DNA from: Chryseobacterium suipulveris
GTDB taxonomy: Bacteria; Bacteroidota; Bacteroidia; Flavobacteriales; Weeksellaceae
Assembly (NCBI RefSeq): GCF_022811685.1
Contig: NZ_CP094532.1
Span: 1,079,501 to 1,143,500 of the forward strand
DNA: 64,000 nt
Reading direction: 5' to 3'
The notes under the pieces were generated by a model. The model had not been told where the DNA came from. It ran no database searches and was given only the letters and a program-made list of their open reading frames with translations. Of the stretch, positions 23,997-31,933 are shown in pieces; position 1 is the stretch's first letter; each line of letters starts with the position of its first letter. A program made the position numbers and the translations under genes.

Positions 23997-25110
23997 TGTT
24001 TACAGGATTCACAGGTATTGTAAAATAAAATTCTGAACCTTGATCCAGTATGCTTTTTACACCAATTGTTCCGTTGTGGCGTTCGATGATTTCACGACAT
24101 ATATACAGTCCGATTCCCAATCCCTGAAAGCGTTCCGAGGATTCTTCAACACGGTAGAACTTATCGAAAATCTTTTTCTGATGTTCCTCGCTCATTCCGA
24201 TTCCGAAATCTCTAACGGAGCAATAAAGTTGGTGGTCTCTTATTTCTGATGTGATATGAATTTCATGAGTTCCCGGCGAATATTTAATGGCATTGGTGAT
24301 GAAATTTACCAAAACCTGTTCGATACGCATTTCATCGCCATAAATTTCCTGATTCACCTTGTTTTCAACCACAAAGTTAATTTGCGGATTTGCCTGCTGC
24401 ATTACTTCCAAAAGATGATTGATGAGCGAACTGCACTCGAAATATTTCATATTAAACATCAGTTTTCCGCTCTCAATTTTAGAAATATCGAGTAGGTCGG
24501 CAATCAGAAGATTCAGTTTTTCAACCTGATTCTGTACTTTATGGATTCGGGTTTTTATATTTTCGGTTTCGCCTTTGTTGATGCTTCTTTCCAATAATTG
24601 TAGATATCCTTTCACGCTCGTCATCGGAGTTTTCAGTTCATGACTTGCAATACTGATAAACTCGTCTTTCTTTTTTTCGGCTTCTTTTCGGTATTCAATT
24701 TCCTTTAGAAGTTTGGTCTGCATTTCGTTCAGCGCGCGGCTTTGCTCATAAATTCTGTAAAAAGTTTTCACCTTTAGCAACAGAATATTCATATCCACCG
24801 GTTTGCTGATATAATCCAGCGCTCCCGAAGAATAACCGCGGGTAATCAGATTAATATTCGGAGTCGCTGCCGATAAAAAAATAATCGCAGTTTCTTTAGC
24901 TTTACTGTAACCCGAAATCGTTTCGGCCACTTCAAAGCCGTCCATTCCAGGCATCTGAACATCGAGAATGATGAGAACATACGAGTTCTTTAACACTTTT
25001 TTTAGTGCTTCCTCGCCTGAAGACGCCGTGTCAACCTCAAAATTATTTTTTTCGAGAACTTTTTTTAAGGAAATAATATTTTCCGGAGAATCATCTACAA
25101 TTAGAATCAT
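23983..25110 (-). CDS. Receiver-histidine kinase hybrid (REC-HisKA-HATPase)
   Basis: The 375-residue soluble protein starts with a receiver (about 1-120: IVDDSPENI, phospho-aspartate in LIILDVQMPGMDG, lysine in SKPVDM). A short coil follows, then a HisKA domain with H155 in ASHELKTPMTSVKGYL, and a HATPase domain with NFITNAIKYSP and DFGIGMSEE then GLGIGLYI. This order, receiver first, suits a relay protein that takes phosphate from another kinase or is gated by it. It is the first gene of the operon, 33 bases downstream of a good -7 box, and its end overlaps the next kinase gene. Confidence 0.92.
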   Translation of the reverse strand: MILIVDDSPENIISLKKVLEKNNFEVDTASSGEEALKKVLKNSYVLIILDVQMPGMDGFEVAETISGYSKAKETAIIFLSAATPNINLITRGYSSGALDYISKPVDMNILLLKVKTFYRIYEQSRALNEMQTKLLKEIEYRKEAEKKKDEFISIASHELKTPMTSVKGYLQLLERSINKGETENIKTRIHKVQNQVEKLNLLIADLLDISKIESGKLMFNMKYFECSSLINHLLEVMQQANPQINFVVENKVNQEIYGDEMRIEQVLVNFITNAIKYSPGTHEIHITSEIRDHQLYCSVRDFGIGMSEEHQKKIFDKFYRVEESSERFQGLGIGLYICREIIERHNGTIGVKSILDQGSEFYFTIPVNPVNIEQN

Positions 25111-25142
25111 TTAGAAATAGCGATTGGTTATAAAAATGCCAT

Positions 25143-25150
25143 CAAATATA
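25143..25150 (-). promoter_or_regulatory. -7 element of the signalling operon
   Basis: TATATTTG on the minus strand matches the consensus exactly and lies 33 bases before the first ATG of the operon. The nearest TTG upstream gives a 24-base spacer, slightly long. Confidence 0.5.
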
Positions 25151-25300
25151 GCGAATTGTGGGGGAATAGGATGGCAAAAATTATTCCTTTATTTTATAAA
25201 AAGAACAAGGATAATCACAATTTGTTAATTAATGATCGAAAAAAGTAGGGCAGAAGTACCTATTAAGAAGCAACCTATTTCACAAAATAGATTCCCGAAT

Positions 25301-26326
25301 TTAGCTTCCAAGAAAATGTTTGAAAATCAACCACTTTGATTGATAATATTTTTGTGTTTGATTTTTTCCGCGCCTTCGCCATGTTTCAGGAGCTTGTCCG
25401 TAGAATCCGAAATGCGCTCGAACTACAGCCCAAAGGTGAGCGAAACCATCTTTTAATCCAAAGCGAATTCCAGCTATTCCGTCTAAGCAAAGTCTGAAAA
25501 AAATCAGCCAAATTAATTTTGGAAATGGAAGATTCTTCAACATCATTGAGAGATTATTCCTGAAATTGAGATACGTTTTTTGTGGATTCTGTTTGCTTAA
25601 AGTGCCGCCACCAACATGATAAATCGTAGATTTATAAGTATAGAAAATTTTCCTTCCCGAATTCTTCAATCGCCAGCAAAGATCGATTTCTTCCTGATGC
25701 GCGAAAAACCTTTCATCAAAACCATTTTGGGAATGAAATGCTTCTGACCTTACGAACAAACAGCATCCTGAAGCCCAGAAAATTTCACACTCGTCATCGT
25801 ACTGACCGCGGTCTTCTTCAATATTTTCAAAAATTCTCCCTCTACAATAAGGATAACCAAGATTGTCGATGAAACCTCCCGCTGCTCCTGCAAATTCGAA
25901 AAAGTTTCTTCGGTTGTAGTCAAGGATTTTTGGTTGTACAGCAGCAATTTCCGGATCTTTCTCAAAAAGCTGCAGAACGGGATCGATCCAGTTTTCTGTA
26001 ACTTCAACATCGGAATTGAGTAGGCAATAAATTTCGGCATCGATTTTTTTCAATCCCTCGTTGTAACCTCCTGCAAAACCGAGATTTTCTTTATTAATAA
26101 TGATTTTAACCGATGGGAAATTAGCTTTCAGAAATTCCACAGAATCGTCGGTAGAACCATTGTCGATAACAAATATTTCAGCACTCACCGAATGTTGAAT
26201 CACGTTGGGAAGAAATTTTTCGAGCCATTTTTTCCCGTTCCAGCTCAGGATCGCGATTGCTAATTTTTCAACTGGCTTTTTGCCGACTGCTGAGTACTGG
26301 TTGTTCATTTTGTCAAACATTTTCAT
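25301..26326 (-). CDS. Glycosyltransferase, GT2 family
   Basis: The 341-residue GT-A-fold enzyme begins LAIAILSWNGKKWLEKFLP, has the nucleotide-sugar motif FVIDNGSTDDS, the acidic LLNSDVEV (DxD-like), and the acceptor-side HQEEIDLCWRLKNSGRKI. It resembles rhamnosyl or GlcNAc transferases of surface glycans. The last residues have hydrophobic stretches (LIWLIFFRLCLDGIAG) that may touch the membrane. Its start overlaps the acyltransferase gene by 14 bases, so both probably serve outer-membrane lipid or polysaccharide synthesis. Exact sugar and acceptor are not readable. Confidence 0.87.
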   Translation of the reverse strand: MKMFDKMNNQYSAVGKKPVEKLAIAILSWNGKKWLEKFLPNVIQHSVSAEIFVIDNGSTDDSVEFLKANFPSVKIIINKENLGFAGGYNEGLKKIDAEIYCLLNSDVEVTENWIDPVLQLFEKDPEIAAVQPKILDYNRRNFFEFAGAAGGFIDNLGYPYCRGRIFENIEEDRGQYDDECEIFWASGCCLFVRSEAFHSQNGFDERFFAHQEEIDLCWRLKNSGRKIFYTYKSTIYHVGGGTLSKQNPQKTYLNFRNNLSMMLKNLPFPKLIWLIFFRLCLDGIAGIRFGLKDGFAHLWAVVRAHFGFYGQAPETWRRRGKNQTQKYYQSKWLIFKHFLGS

Positions 26327-27194
26327 CCATCACCTTAATCGCACTTTGGTATTTCCATCTTCGGTGCGACCACAGGTAATTATCGGGATTTTTGTGGAGG
26401 GAATTTTCGAGCATTTTGTGAAACTTTTTCACCACCTCAAAATCGGTGAATTTGTCGCCATCCGGTTCAATCCGGAAATAATTAACTTGGTAGAAACCGC
26501 GCTTCACTTTTTTCATATCGCAGTACACGAAAGCCAAATCCATTCGTGTCGCAAGTTTGTCGTACCCGATGAAGGCGGGAGTTTTTTGGTTAAGGAAATT
26601 TAGCCCGTAACTTACATCTGCAACGTGCGGCGTTTGATCGGCAACAAACATATAGATGGAGTTTCCGTCGTTTGGATTCCTGAAAATATGGCGGATTACA
26701 TCACGCGCTTCCAACGACTGGTTTCCGAAACGGTTTCGGATATTCTTTATTTTTTCTTCCCAAAAACCGTTCTGCACCTTTCTGTAAACAGGGTAGGAGT
26801 TTTCTTGCGGTACGATCGAAGCAAGTGCGGTGTACCATTCCCAGTTGAAAACGTGTCCAGCAAGCAGAATCATATTTTTTCCCTCGTCATGCGCTTCCCG
26901 GAAAACGTCTTGATTAATGTGCTGAACTCTTACCCGCAATTCCGTGTTTGAAATCGTGAACGATTTGAAGGTTTCAACAATATAATCGGCAAAGTTGATA
27001 TAGAATTTTTTGGCGATTGACTTGATTTCCTGATCAGATTTTTCAGGGAATGATTTCGTGAGGTTTTCGATGACCACTTTCTTTCTGTAACCCACGACGT
27101 AGTACATCACGAAAAAAATGATATCTGAAAACAGATAGAGGATTTTTAACGGTAACCTTGAAAAAAATAATGCTATGCCAAAAAGAAAATTCAT
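26313..27194 (-). CDS. Lysophospholipid / lipid A-type acyltransferase (LpxL/HtrB family)
   Basis: The 293-residue protein has an N-terminal membrane segment (about 16-36) and the LPLAT-type catalytic motif H114-x4-E119 in LLAGHVFNWEW. Later motifs are FRNPNDGNSIYMFVADQTPH and YLWSHRRWKYQ, where the family has W-x-HRR-W. LpxL-type enzymes transfer secondary acyl chains to lipid A from acyl-ACP at the inner membrane. In Bacteroidetes, members may instead make other acyl lipids. It is first in a two-gene minus-strand unit with the GT2 gene, and a promoter lies directly upstream. Confidence 0.88.
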   Translation of the reverse strand: MNFLFGIALFFSRLPLKILYLFSDIIFFVMYYVVGYRKKVVIENLTKSFPEKSDQEIKSIAKKFYINFADYIVETFKSFTISNTELRVRVQHINQDVFREAHDEGKNMILLAGHVFNWEWYTALASIVPQENSYPVYRKVQNGFWEEKIKNIRNRFGNQSLEARDVIRHIFRNPNDGNSIYMFVADQTPHVADVSYGLNFLNQKTPAFIGYDKLATRMDLAFVYCDMKKVKRGFYQVNYFRIEPDGDKFTDFEVVKKFHKMLENSLHKNPDNYLWSHRRWKYQSAIKVMDENV

Positions 27195-27204
27195 AAACTG
27201 CCCA

Positions 27205-27238
27205 CAAATTTAATCATAATAAACTTCTGTTGGTTCAA
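27205..27238 (-). promoter_or_regulatory. Promoter of the acyltransferase gene
   Basis: On the minus strand TTG (27238-27236), a 23-base spacer and TAAATTTG (27212-27205) fit the flavobacterial consensus. Initiation would be only a few bases before the ATG at 27194. Confidence 0.5.
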
Positions 27239-27279
27239 AATTTGCTATTTTGCAGGAATTTTAATCTAATTTTAAAGTA

Positions 27280-27864
27280 ATGAACAAGATAAAATTTTTC
27301 GCGCTCTCTTCATTACTCATCACCGGTTTCGCCTGTTCGCAGAAAACCGACGTAGTGAAAATGGGAACGCCAAAAACCGATAAATCACTTATCGTGGAAG
27401 CAGATAGCGCGGCAATAGCCGAAGCCAAGAAGAAAGCAGCCGCAGAAGAAAAGGCAAAGCTCCCGAAACCTTATAACGACAAAGAAAATGCGGAAGAGAA
27501 AATCGCAGAATTGGTAAAAAAAGCACAGACAGAAAACAAAAATATCATTTTGCAAGCCGGTGGAAACTGGTGCATCTGGTGTCTTCGTTTCAACAATTTT
27601 GTGCAGACAACCCCCGAATTAAAGGAAATTGTGGACAAGAGCTACCTGTATTACCACCTGAATTATTCGCCCGAAAATAAAAACGAAAAGGTTTTTTCTA
27701 AATACGGAAATCCCGGTGAAAAATTCGGTTATCCTGTTTTTATCGTGTTGGATAAGAATGGAAAACAAATCCACACTCAGGACAGTGCAGTTTTGGAAGA
27801 AGGGAAAGGATACAGCGTAGAAAAAGTCAAAGCTTTCTTCAACGAATGGATTCCGAAATCATAA
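27280..27864 (+). CDS. Thioredoxin-like lipoprotein
   Basis: This 194-residue protein begins with a lipoprotein signal ending LITGFAC, with C19 as the lipidated residue. A charged, helical lysine/alanine/glutamate-rich spacer (about 42-75) leads to a thioredoxin fold with the redox motif C98-I-W-C101 in GGNWCIWCLRF, the cis-proline region FGYPVFIVLD and a C-terminal helix. It should sit in the periplasm or on the outer membrane and act as a reductase or isomerase for exported proteins. Its neighbours are unrelated. A symmetric terminator ends it and the convergent aldehyde dehydrogenase gene. Confidence 0.87.
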   Translation: MNKIKFFALSSLLITGFACSQKTDVVKMGTPKTDKSLIVEADSAAIAEAKKKAAAEEKAKLPKPYNDKENAEEKIAELVKKAQTENKNIILQAGGNWCIWCLRFNNFVQTTPELKEIVDKSYLYYHLNYSPENKNEKVFSKYGNPGEKFGYPVFIVLDKNGKQIHTQDSAVLEEGKGYSVEKVKAFFNEWIPKS

Positions 27865-27891
27865 AAAAAACGTGGGCTTTCCCACGTTTTC
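27865..27891. terminator. Bidirectional terminator
   Basis: AAAACGTGGG and CCCACGTTTT flank a CTTT loop, with A and T runs on the two sides. It lies between the convergent thioredoxin and aldehyde dehydrogenase genes, four bases from the latter's stop. Confidence 0.85.
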
Positions 27892-27894
27892 TAT

Positions 27895-29256
27895 TTAGAT
27901 CACTTTCTTGATCCAGCGCAATTTCTTTTCTGAATAAGGTGGATATTTAAAATACGGTTCGCCCCAATTGGCTTTCTCCAAAACTGATTTTTGGTGAGAA
28001 AATGTATCAAATCCGGTTTTGCCGTGGTAACTGCCAATTCCTGAATTTCCCACACCGCCGAAAGGAAGATGGTCATTGCTTAAATGCATCACCACGTCAT
28101 TGATACAGCCACCACCGAACGAAATTTTTTCGGTAAAACTTTTTTTCTCGTCAGAATTTGTGCTGAACAAATAGGCAGCGAGTGGTTTTTCGTGTTCGGA
28201 AACGGTTTGAAGCGCCTCATTAAAATTCTTATAAGTCAAAACGGGCAGAATCGGTCCGAAAATTTCTTCCTGCATCACCGCGTCATTCCACGTCACGTTG
28301 TGCATAATCGTAGGTTCGATGTATCTTTTTTCACGGTCAAAATTTCCGCCGAAAAATACCTTTTCCCGATCGATGAACTGAACCAGTCGATCAAAGTTTC
28401 TGTCGTTGATAATCCGTGTATATTCTTGTGAATCTGGTTTGTAGCCAAATTTATTGATGTTGGATTTCAGGGAATCAATCAAAGTGTCCTTAATTCTTTC
28501 ATCGACCAAAATATAATCGGGAGCGACACAGGTTTGCCCCGCGTTCAGAAATTTTCCCCAAACGATTCTTTTCGCAGCAACTTCGATGTTCGCGTTCAAT
28601 GTTACAATCGCAGGACTTTTTCCGCCGAGTTCCAAAGTGACGGGAGTTAGATTTTTCGCCGCGGCTTCATATACGATTCTCCCTACTTTCGGACTGCCTG
28701 TGAAAAAAATCTTGTCGAATTTCATTTTCAGGATTTCGGTAATTTCCTCGACACCGCCTTCCGCAACGAAAATATATTCCGCAGGAAAATTTTCATTAAT
28801 GATTTTCGCCATCACCTTCATTGTGTTTTCCGCGATTTCGCTGGGTTTTAGGATGCAGGTGTTTCCCGCGGAAATTGCAGCAACCATCGGTGAAAGCGAA
28901 AGTTGGTACGGATAATTCCACGCGCCGATTACCAAAGTATTTCCAAGCGGTTCCTGATAAATTTTACTAGAACCCGGAAGATTCGCAAGATTGGTAGAAA
29001 CTCGTTTGGGTTTTGCTAAAGTATTGAGGTTTTTCAGGTAATAGTCAATGTCGTTGAGGACAAAAGAAATCTCGGTAGTAAAAGTGTCGAACCTCGATTT
29101 GCCGAAATCTTTATCAATTGCGTCGTATAGCAGTTCCTCATTTTTTGTGAGGACTTCCTTCAGTTTTTCAAGCTGTCTTTTTCGGAATTTTAGGTTTTTC
29201 GTTTTCTGCGAAGCGAAAAATTCTTTCTGTTGTGCGAGGATCTCTTGAAAATTCAT
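27895..29256 (-). CDS. Aldehyde dehydrogenase, class 3-like
   Basis: The 453-residue enzyme oxidises aldehydes to acids with NAD(P). The catalytic pair is E209 in TLELGGKSP and C243 in NAGQTCVAPDY; the cofactor loop FFTGSPKVG is near 185. It is about 40-50 residues shorter than class 1/2 enzymes, as usual for the class 3 or fatty-aldehyde branch, and ends FDTFSHQKSVLEKANWGEP, also typical for that branch. Likely substrates are fatty or aromatic aldehydes. It diverges from an SDR gene, suggesting a shared redox or lipid-detoxifying role. Confidence 0.92.
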   Translation of the reverse strand: MNFQEILAQQKEFFASQKTKNLKFRKRQLEKLKEVLTKNEELLYDAIDKDFGKSRFDTFTTEISFVLNDIDYYLKNLNTLAKPKRVSTNLANLPGSSKIYQEPLGNTLVIGAWNYPYQLSLSPMVAAISAGNTCILKPSEIAENTMKVMAKIINENFPAEYIFVAEGGVEEITEILKMKFDKIFFTGSPKVGRIVYEAAAKNLTPVTLELGGKSPAIVTLNANIEVAAKRIVWGKFLNAGQTCVAPDYILVDERIKDTLIDSLKSNINKFGYKPDSQEYTRIINDRNFDRLVQFIDREKVFFGGNFDREKRYIEPTIMHNVTWNDAVMQEEIFGPILPVLTYKNFNEALQTVSEHEKPLAAYLFSTNSDEKKSFTEKISFGGGCINDVVMHLSNDHLPFGGVGNSGIGSYHGKTGFDTFSHQKSVLEKANWGEPYFKYPPYSEKKLRWIKKVI

Positions 29257-29279
29257 TACTTTTATTTCTTAATTCATTA

Positions 29280-29287
29280 CAAATTTA
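29280..29287 (-). promoter_or_regulatory. -7 element of the aldehyde dehydrogenase gene
   Basis: TAAATTTG on the minus strand fits TAnnTTTG, 24 bases before the ATG at 29256. No well-spaced TTG was found. Confidence 0.5.
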
Positions 29288-29314
29288 GACCAAAAAAATA
29301 ACTTTTATTATAAC

Positions 29315-30121
29315 ATGGATTTCAAAAATAAAACAGTGCTCATCACCGGTGGATGCTCGGGAATCGGTAAGATCGTGGCAAGAAAATCTTTGGAACGGGG
29401 TTGTTCGAAACTCGTGATTTGGGACATTAACGAAGAAGGACTGATCACCACAAAAGCAGAACTTTCACGACCAGGAAACGAGATCTTCACCTTTAAAGTT
29501 GATGTTTCCCAACTTGACGAAATCCGTATCGCCGCCCAAAAAACCAGGACTGAAGCTGGAAAAGTTGATATCCTTATCAACAATGCGGGAATCATTGTCG
29601 GTAGATATTTCCACGAACATTCCCACGAGCAAATCCAGAAAAGTATGGTGATTAATGCCGATGCGTTTATGCACACCACTTTGGAATTTTTACCCGATAT
29701 GATGAAGGAAAATTCGGGTGCGATCTGCAGTATCGCGTCTTCTGCCGGCTTAATTTCCAATCCCAAAATGTCGGTTTATGCGGCTTCGAAATGGGCGGTT
29801 GTCGGTTGGAGCGACTCATTGCGGCTGGAAATGGAGCAGCTCAAAAAAAATGTTTCGGTCACCACGATTATGCCGTTCTACATCAATACCGGAATGTTTG
29901 ATGGGGTAAAATCCAAACTGCTTCCGATTTTGGACCCCGAGAAAACCTCGGAAAGAATCATCAAAGCCATTGAGCATAAAACAAAAATGTTGGCAATGCC
30001 GCTTCCTTATTGGTTCATTCGTCTGTCGCAGGGAATTCTACCACTTCCGGCATTCGATTGGGTCATGGAAAACGTTTTCGGAATTTACGATACGATGAAG
30101 GAATTCACGGGTCGGAAATAA
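29315..30121 (+). CDS. Short-chain dehydrogenase/reductase
   Basis: The 268-residue Rossmann-fold oxidoreductase has the cofactor motif TGGCSGIG (11-18), NNAG (89-92), and the catalytic S143, Y155 and K159 (SVYAASK). Acidic D37 after the second strand (VIWDINE) favours NAD over NADP. A hydrophobic C-terminal part (PLPYWFIRLSQGILPLPAFDWV) resembles the retinol dehydrogenase/RDH10-like branch, which acts on lipid-like alcohols. The substrate is unknown. It diverges from the aldehyde dehydrogenase gene across 58 bases, and an alcohol-to-aldehyde-to-acid pair is plausible. Confidence 0.9.
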   Translation: MDFKNKTVLITGGCSGIGKIVARKSLERGCSKLVIWDINEEGLITTKAELSRPGNEIFTFKVDVSQLDEIRIAAQKTRTEAGKVDILINNAGIIVGRYFHEHSHEQIQKSMVINADAFMHTTLEFLPDMMKENSGAICSIASSAGLISNPKMSVYAASKWAVVGWSDSLRLEMEQLKKNVSVTTIMPFYINTGMFDGVKSKLLPILDPEKTSERIIKAIEHKTKMLAMPLPYWFIRLSQGILPLPAFDWVMENVFGIYDTMKEFTGRK

Positions 30122-30163
30122 AAGTGGCAAGTTTTGGATTTATCTAAATTTGACATAGAATAA

Positions 30164-30220
30164 TTGTTGTATCGGAAATTTTCTTTACCCCTTCCCTAAA
30201 GGATGGAAATTTTCCAACAA
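30164..30220 (-). repeat. CCCTTTAGGG-core structured repeat, copy C (inverted)
   Basis: Read on the minus strand it has TTGTTGGAAAATTTCC, the core ATCCTTTAGGGAAGGGGTAA and a partly complementary arm GAAAATTTCC...ACAACAA. It is the same element as copies A (30221-30275) and B (37102-37155), placed back to back with copy A. Confidence 0.6.
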
Positions 30221-30275
30221 AATAAACCTTAATTCGCCCCCTTTAGGGATTGGGGTAATCGAATTAAGGTTTGTT
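30221..30275 (+). repeat. CCCTTTAGGG-core structured repeat, copy A
   Basis: Arm AATAAACCTTAATTCG, core CCCCCTTTAGGGATTGGGGT plus AAT, arm CGAATTAAGGTTTGTT. Thirteen consecutive bases of the arms are perfectly complementary (30224-30236 with 30260-30272). It lies between the SDR gene and purB. Confidence 0.75.
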
Positions 30276-30328
30276 TCAAAATCTTAACAACTCACAAAAT
30301 TCGGTTTTAATTTCCTGTTTATTTTCCT

Positions 30329-30336
30329 TAAATTTG
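30329..30336 (+). promoter_or_regulatory. -7 element of purB
   Basis: TAAATTTG matches the consensus and ends 25 bases before the purB ATG, giving a predicted start near 30343. The -33 box is not clear. Confidence 0.55.
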
Positions 30337-30361
30337 TGGGTCTAAAAAGTAAAAAGAAAGA

Positions 30362-31789
30362 ATGAATTCCTACAAAAACCCGCTTGAAGAACGCTATTCA
30401 AGTGAGGAAATGCTGTATAACTTCTCTCCAGAAAACAAATTCCGCAACTGGCGGAAACTCTGGATCGCGCTCGCTGAAATCGAGAAAGATCTGGGACTCG
30501 ATATTTCTGAAGAACAGATTGCAGATCTTAAGAACAACGCTGAAAACATCGACTATATAAAAGCTGCGGAATACGAAAAAAAGTTCCGGCACGATGTGAT
30601 GGCGCATGTACACGCATACGGCGACGTTGCGCCCGCTGCAAAAGGGATTATTCATTTGGGAGCGACTTCCGCATTTGTTGGAGACAATACTGACTTGATC
30701 CAAATCCGCGACGGATTGTTGCTCATCAGAAAACAATTGGTGAACGTTATCAAGAATCTGTCGGATTTCGCACTGAAATACAAAGACTTGCCTACACTTG
30801 GTTTCACCCATTATCAACCGGCGCAATTAACCACCGTCGGAAAACGCGCAACTTTATGGCTCCAATCTTTAATTCTCGATTTTGAGGAACTTGAATTTTT
30901 CCTTCAAACATTAAGATTCCGCGGTGTAAAAGGAACAACTGGAACTGCGGCGAGTTTTCTTGAATTGTTCAATGGCGATTATTCCAAAGTAAAACACCTT
31001 GATAAGGAACTTTCAAGACGTTTCGGCTTTGATAAAGTTTTCGGCGTTTCCGGACAAACCTACGACAGAAAAATTGACGCAAAAGTAGTTTCGCTTTTGT
31101 CGAATATCGCGCAGTCTGCCCATAAATTCACCAATGATTTACGGCTGTTACAGAATTTGAAGGAAATCGAGGAACCGTTTGAAAAGAACCAAATCGGTTC
31201 TTCTGCGATGGCGTATAAACGAAATCCGATGCGTTCCGAAAGAATCGGTGCATTGGCAAAATTCGTGATATCGCTTTCCACAAGTTCCGCAATGGTGGCT
31301 TCAACGCAGTGGTTTGAAAGAACTTTGGATGATTCCGCCAATAAGCGTCTCACGATTCCGCAAGCGTTTTTGGCAGTCGATGCGATTCTTCTGATCTGGA
31401 ACAATATTATGAATGGAATCGTGGTGTACGAAAACCGCATCCACAAACATATCATGGAGGAACTTCCGTTTATGGCGACCGAATACATCATTATGGAAGA
31501 GGTAAAAGCGGGAGGCGACCGACAGGAAATCCACGAAACCATCCGTATCCATTCGATGGAGGCGAGCAAAAAAGTAAAAATCGAGGGAAAAGAAAACGAC
31601 CTGATCGAAAGAATCATGAACGACAATTCCCTGAAAATGGACAAATCCAAAATAATGGAGGTGCTCGATCCGAAAAACTTCATCGGTTTTGCACCTATCC
31701 AAACAGAGGAATTCATCAAAAACGAAGCGCAGCCAATTTTCGATAAATATGCCGACGAAATCGGCTTGAAAGCTGATTTGAAAGTGTAG
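30362..31789 (+). CDS. purB: Adenylosuccinate lyase
   Basis: The 475-residue enzyme of the fumarase/aspartase superfamily cleaves SAICAR to AICAR and adenylosuccinate to AMP. Conserved parts are HDVMAHVHAYGD (first conserved region), HLGATSAFVGDNTDL, TLGFTHYQPAQ with the catalytic histidine, and the signature loop GSSAMAYKRNPMRSER. The sequence resembles the longer vertebrate-like subtype rather than the E. coli one. It opens the purine block and is closed by its own terminator, so it is probably transcribed alone. Confidence 0.96.
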   Translation: MNSYKNPLEERYSSEEMLYNFSPENKFRNWRKLWIALAEIEKDLGLDISEEQIADLKNNAENIDYIKAAEYEKKFRHDVMAHVHAYGDVAPAAKGIIHLGATSAFVGDNTDLIQIRDGLLLIRKQLVNVIKNLSDFALKYKDLPTLGFTHYQPAQLTTVGKRATLWLQSLILDFEELEFFLQTLRFRGVKGTTGTAASFLELFNGDYSKVKHLDKELSRRFGFDKVFGVSGQTYDRKIDAKVVSLLSNIAQSAHKFTNDLRLLQNLKEIEEPFEKNQIGSSAMAYKRNPMRSERIGALAKFVISLSTSSAMVASTQWFERTLDDSANKRLTIPQAFLAVDAILLIWNNIMNGIVVYENRIHKHIMEELPFMATEYIIMEEVKAGGDRQEIHETIRIHSMEASKKVKIEGKENDLIERIMNDNSLKMDKSKIMEVLDPKNFIGFAPIQTEEFIKNEAQPIFDKYADEIGLKADLKV

Positions 31790-31792
31790 ATT

Positions 31793-31821
31793 AATGCAGG
31801 CGGCTTCGTCTGCATTTTTTT
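31793..31821 (+). terminator. Rho-independent terminator of purB
   Basis: AATGCAG (31793-31799) pairs with CTGCATT (31810-31816), followed by a T-run to 31821, four bases after the purB stop. Confidence 0.8.
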
Positions 31822-31822
31822 G

Positions 31823-31922
31823 TTGACCACGAAGTGGTCAAATTTGAATTGCCGTTGGTGTAACCAATGGGAAAATAATTTTTCAGATAAAAAATGCGAT
31901 AATTAAAGAGCTCCGCAGGAGC
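31823..31922. repeat. Row of three small hairpins before purL
   Basis: TTGACCAC-GAA-GTGGTCAA (31823-31841), TTGGT-GTA-ACCAA (31855-31867) and GCTCC-GCA-GGAGC (31910-31922) are perfect short inverted repeats with three-base loops in the purB-purL spacer. The last is a commonly seen Bacteroidetes intergenic word. They lie in what should be the purL leader. No purine riboswitch consensus was recognised. Confidence 0.55.
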
Positions 31923-31933
31923 AACCCCTAAAT

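Noticed and set aside
30122..30361. Purine riboswitch before purB
   Set aside because: The structure present is the CCCTTTAGGG repeat; the conserved purine-aptamer junction bases are not seen.
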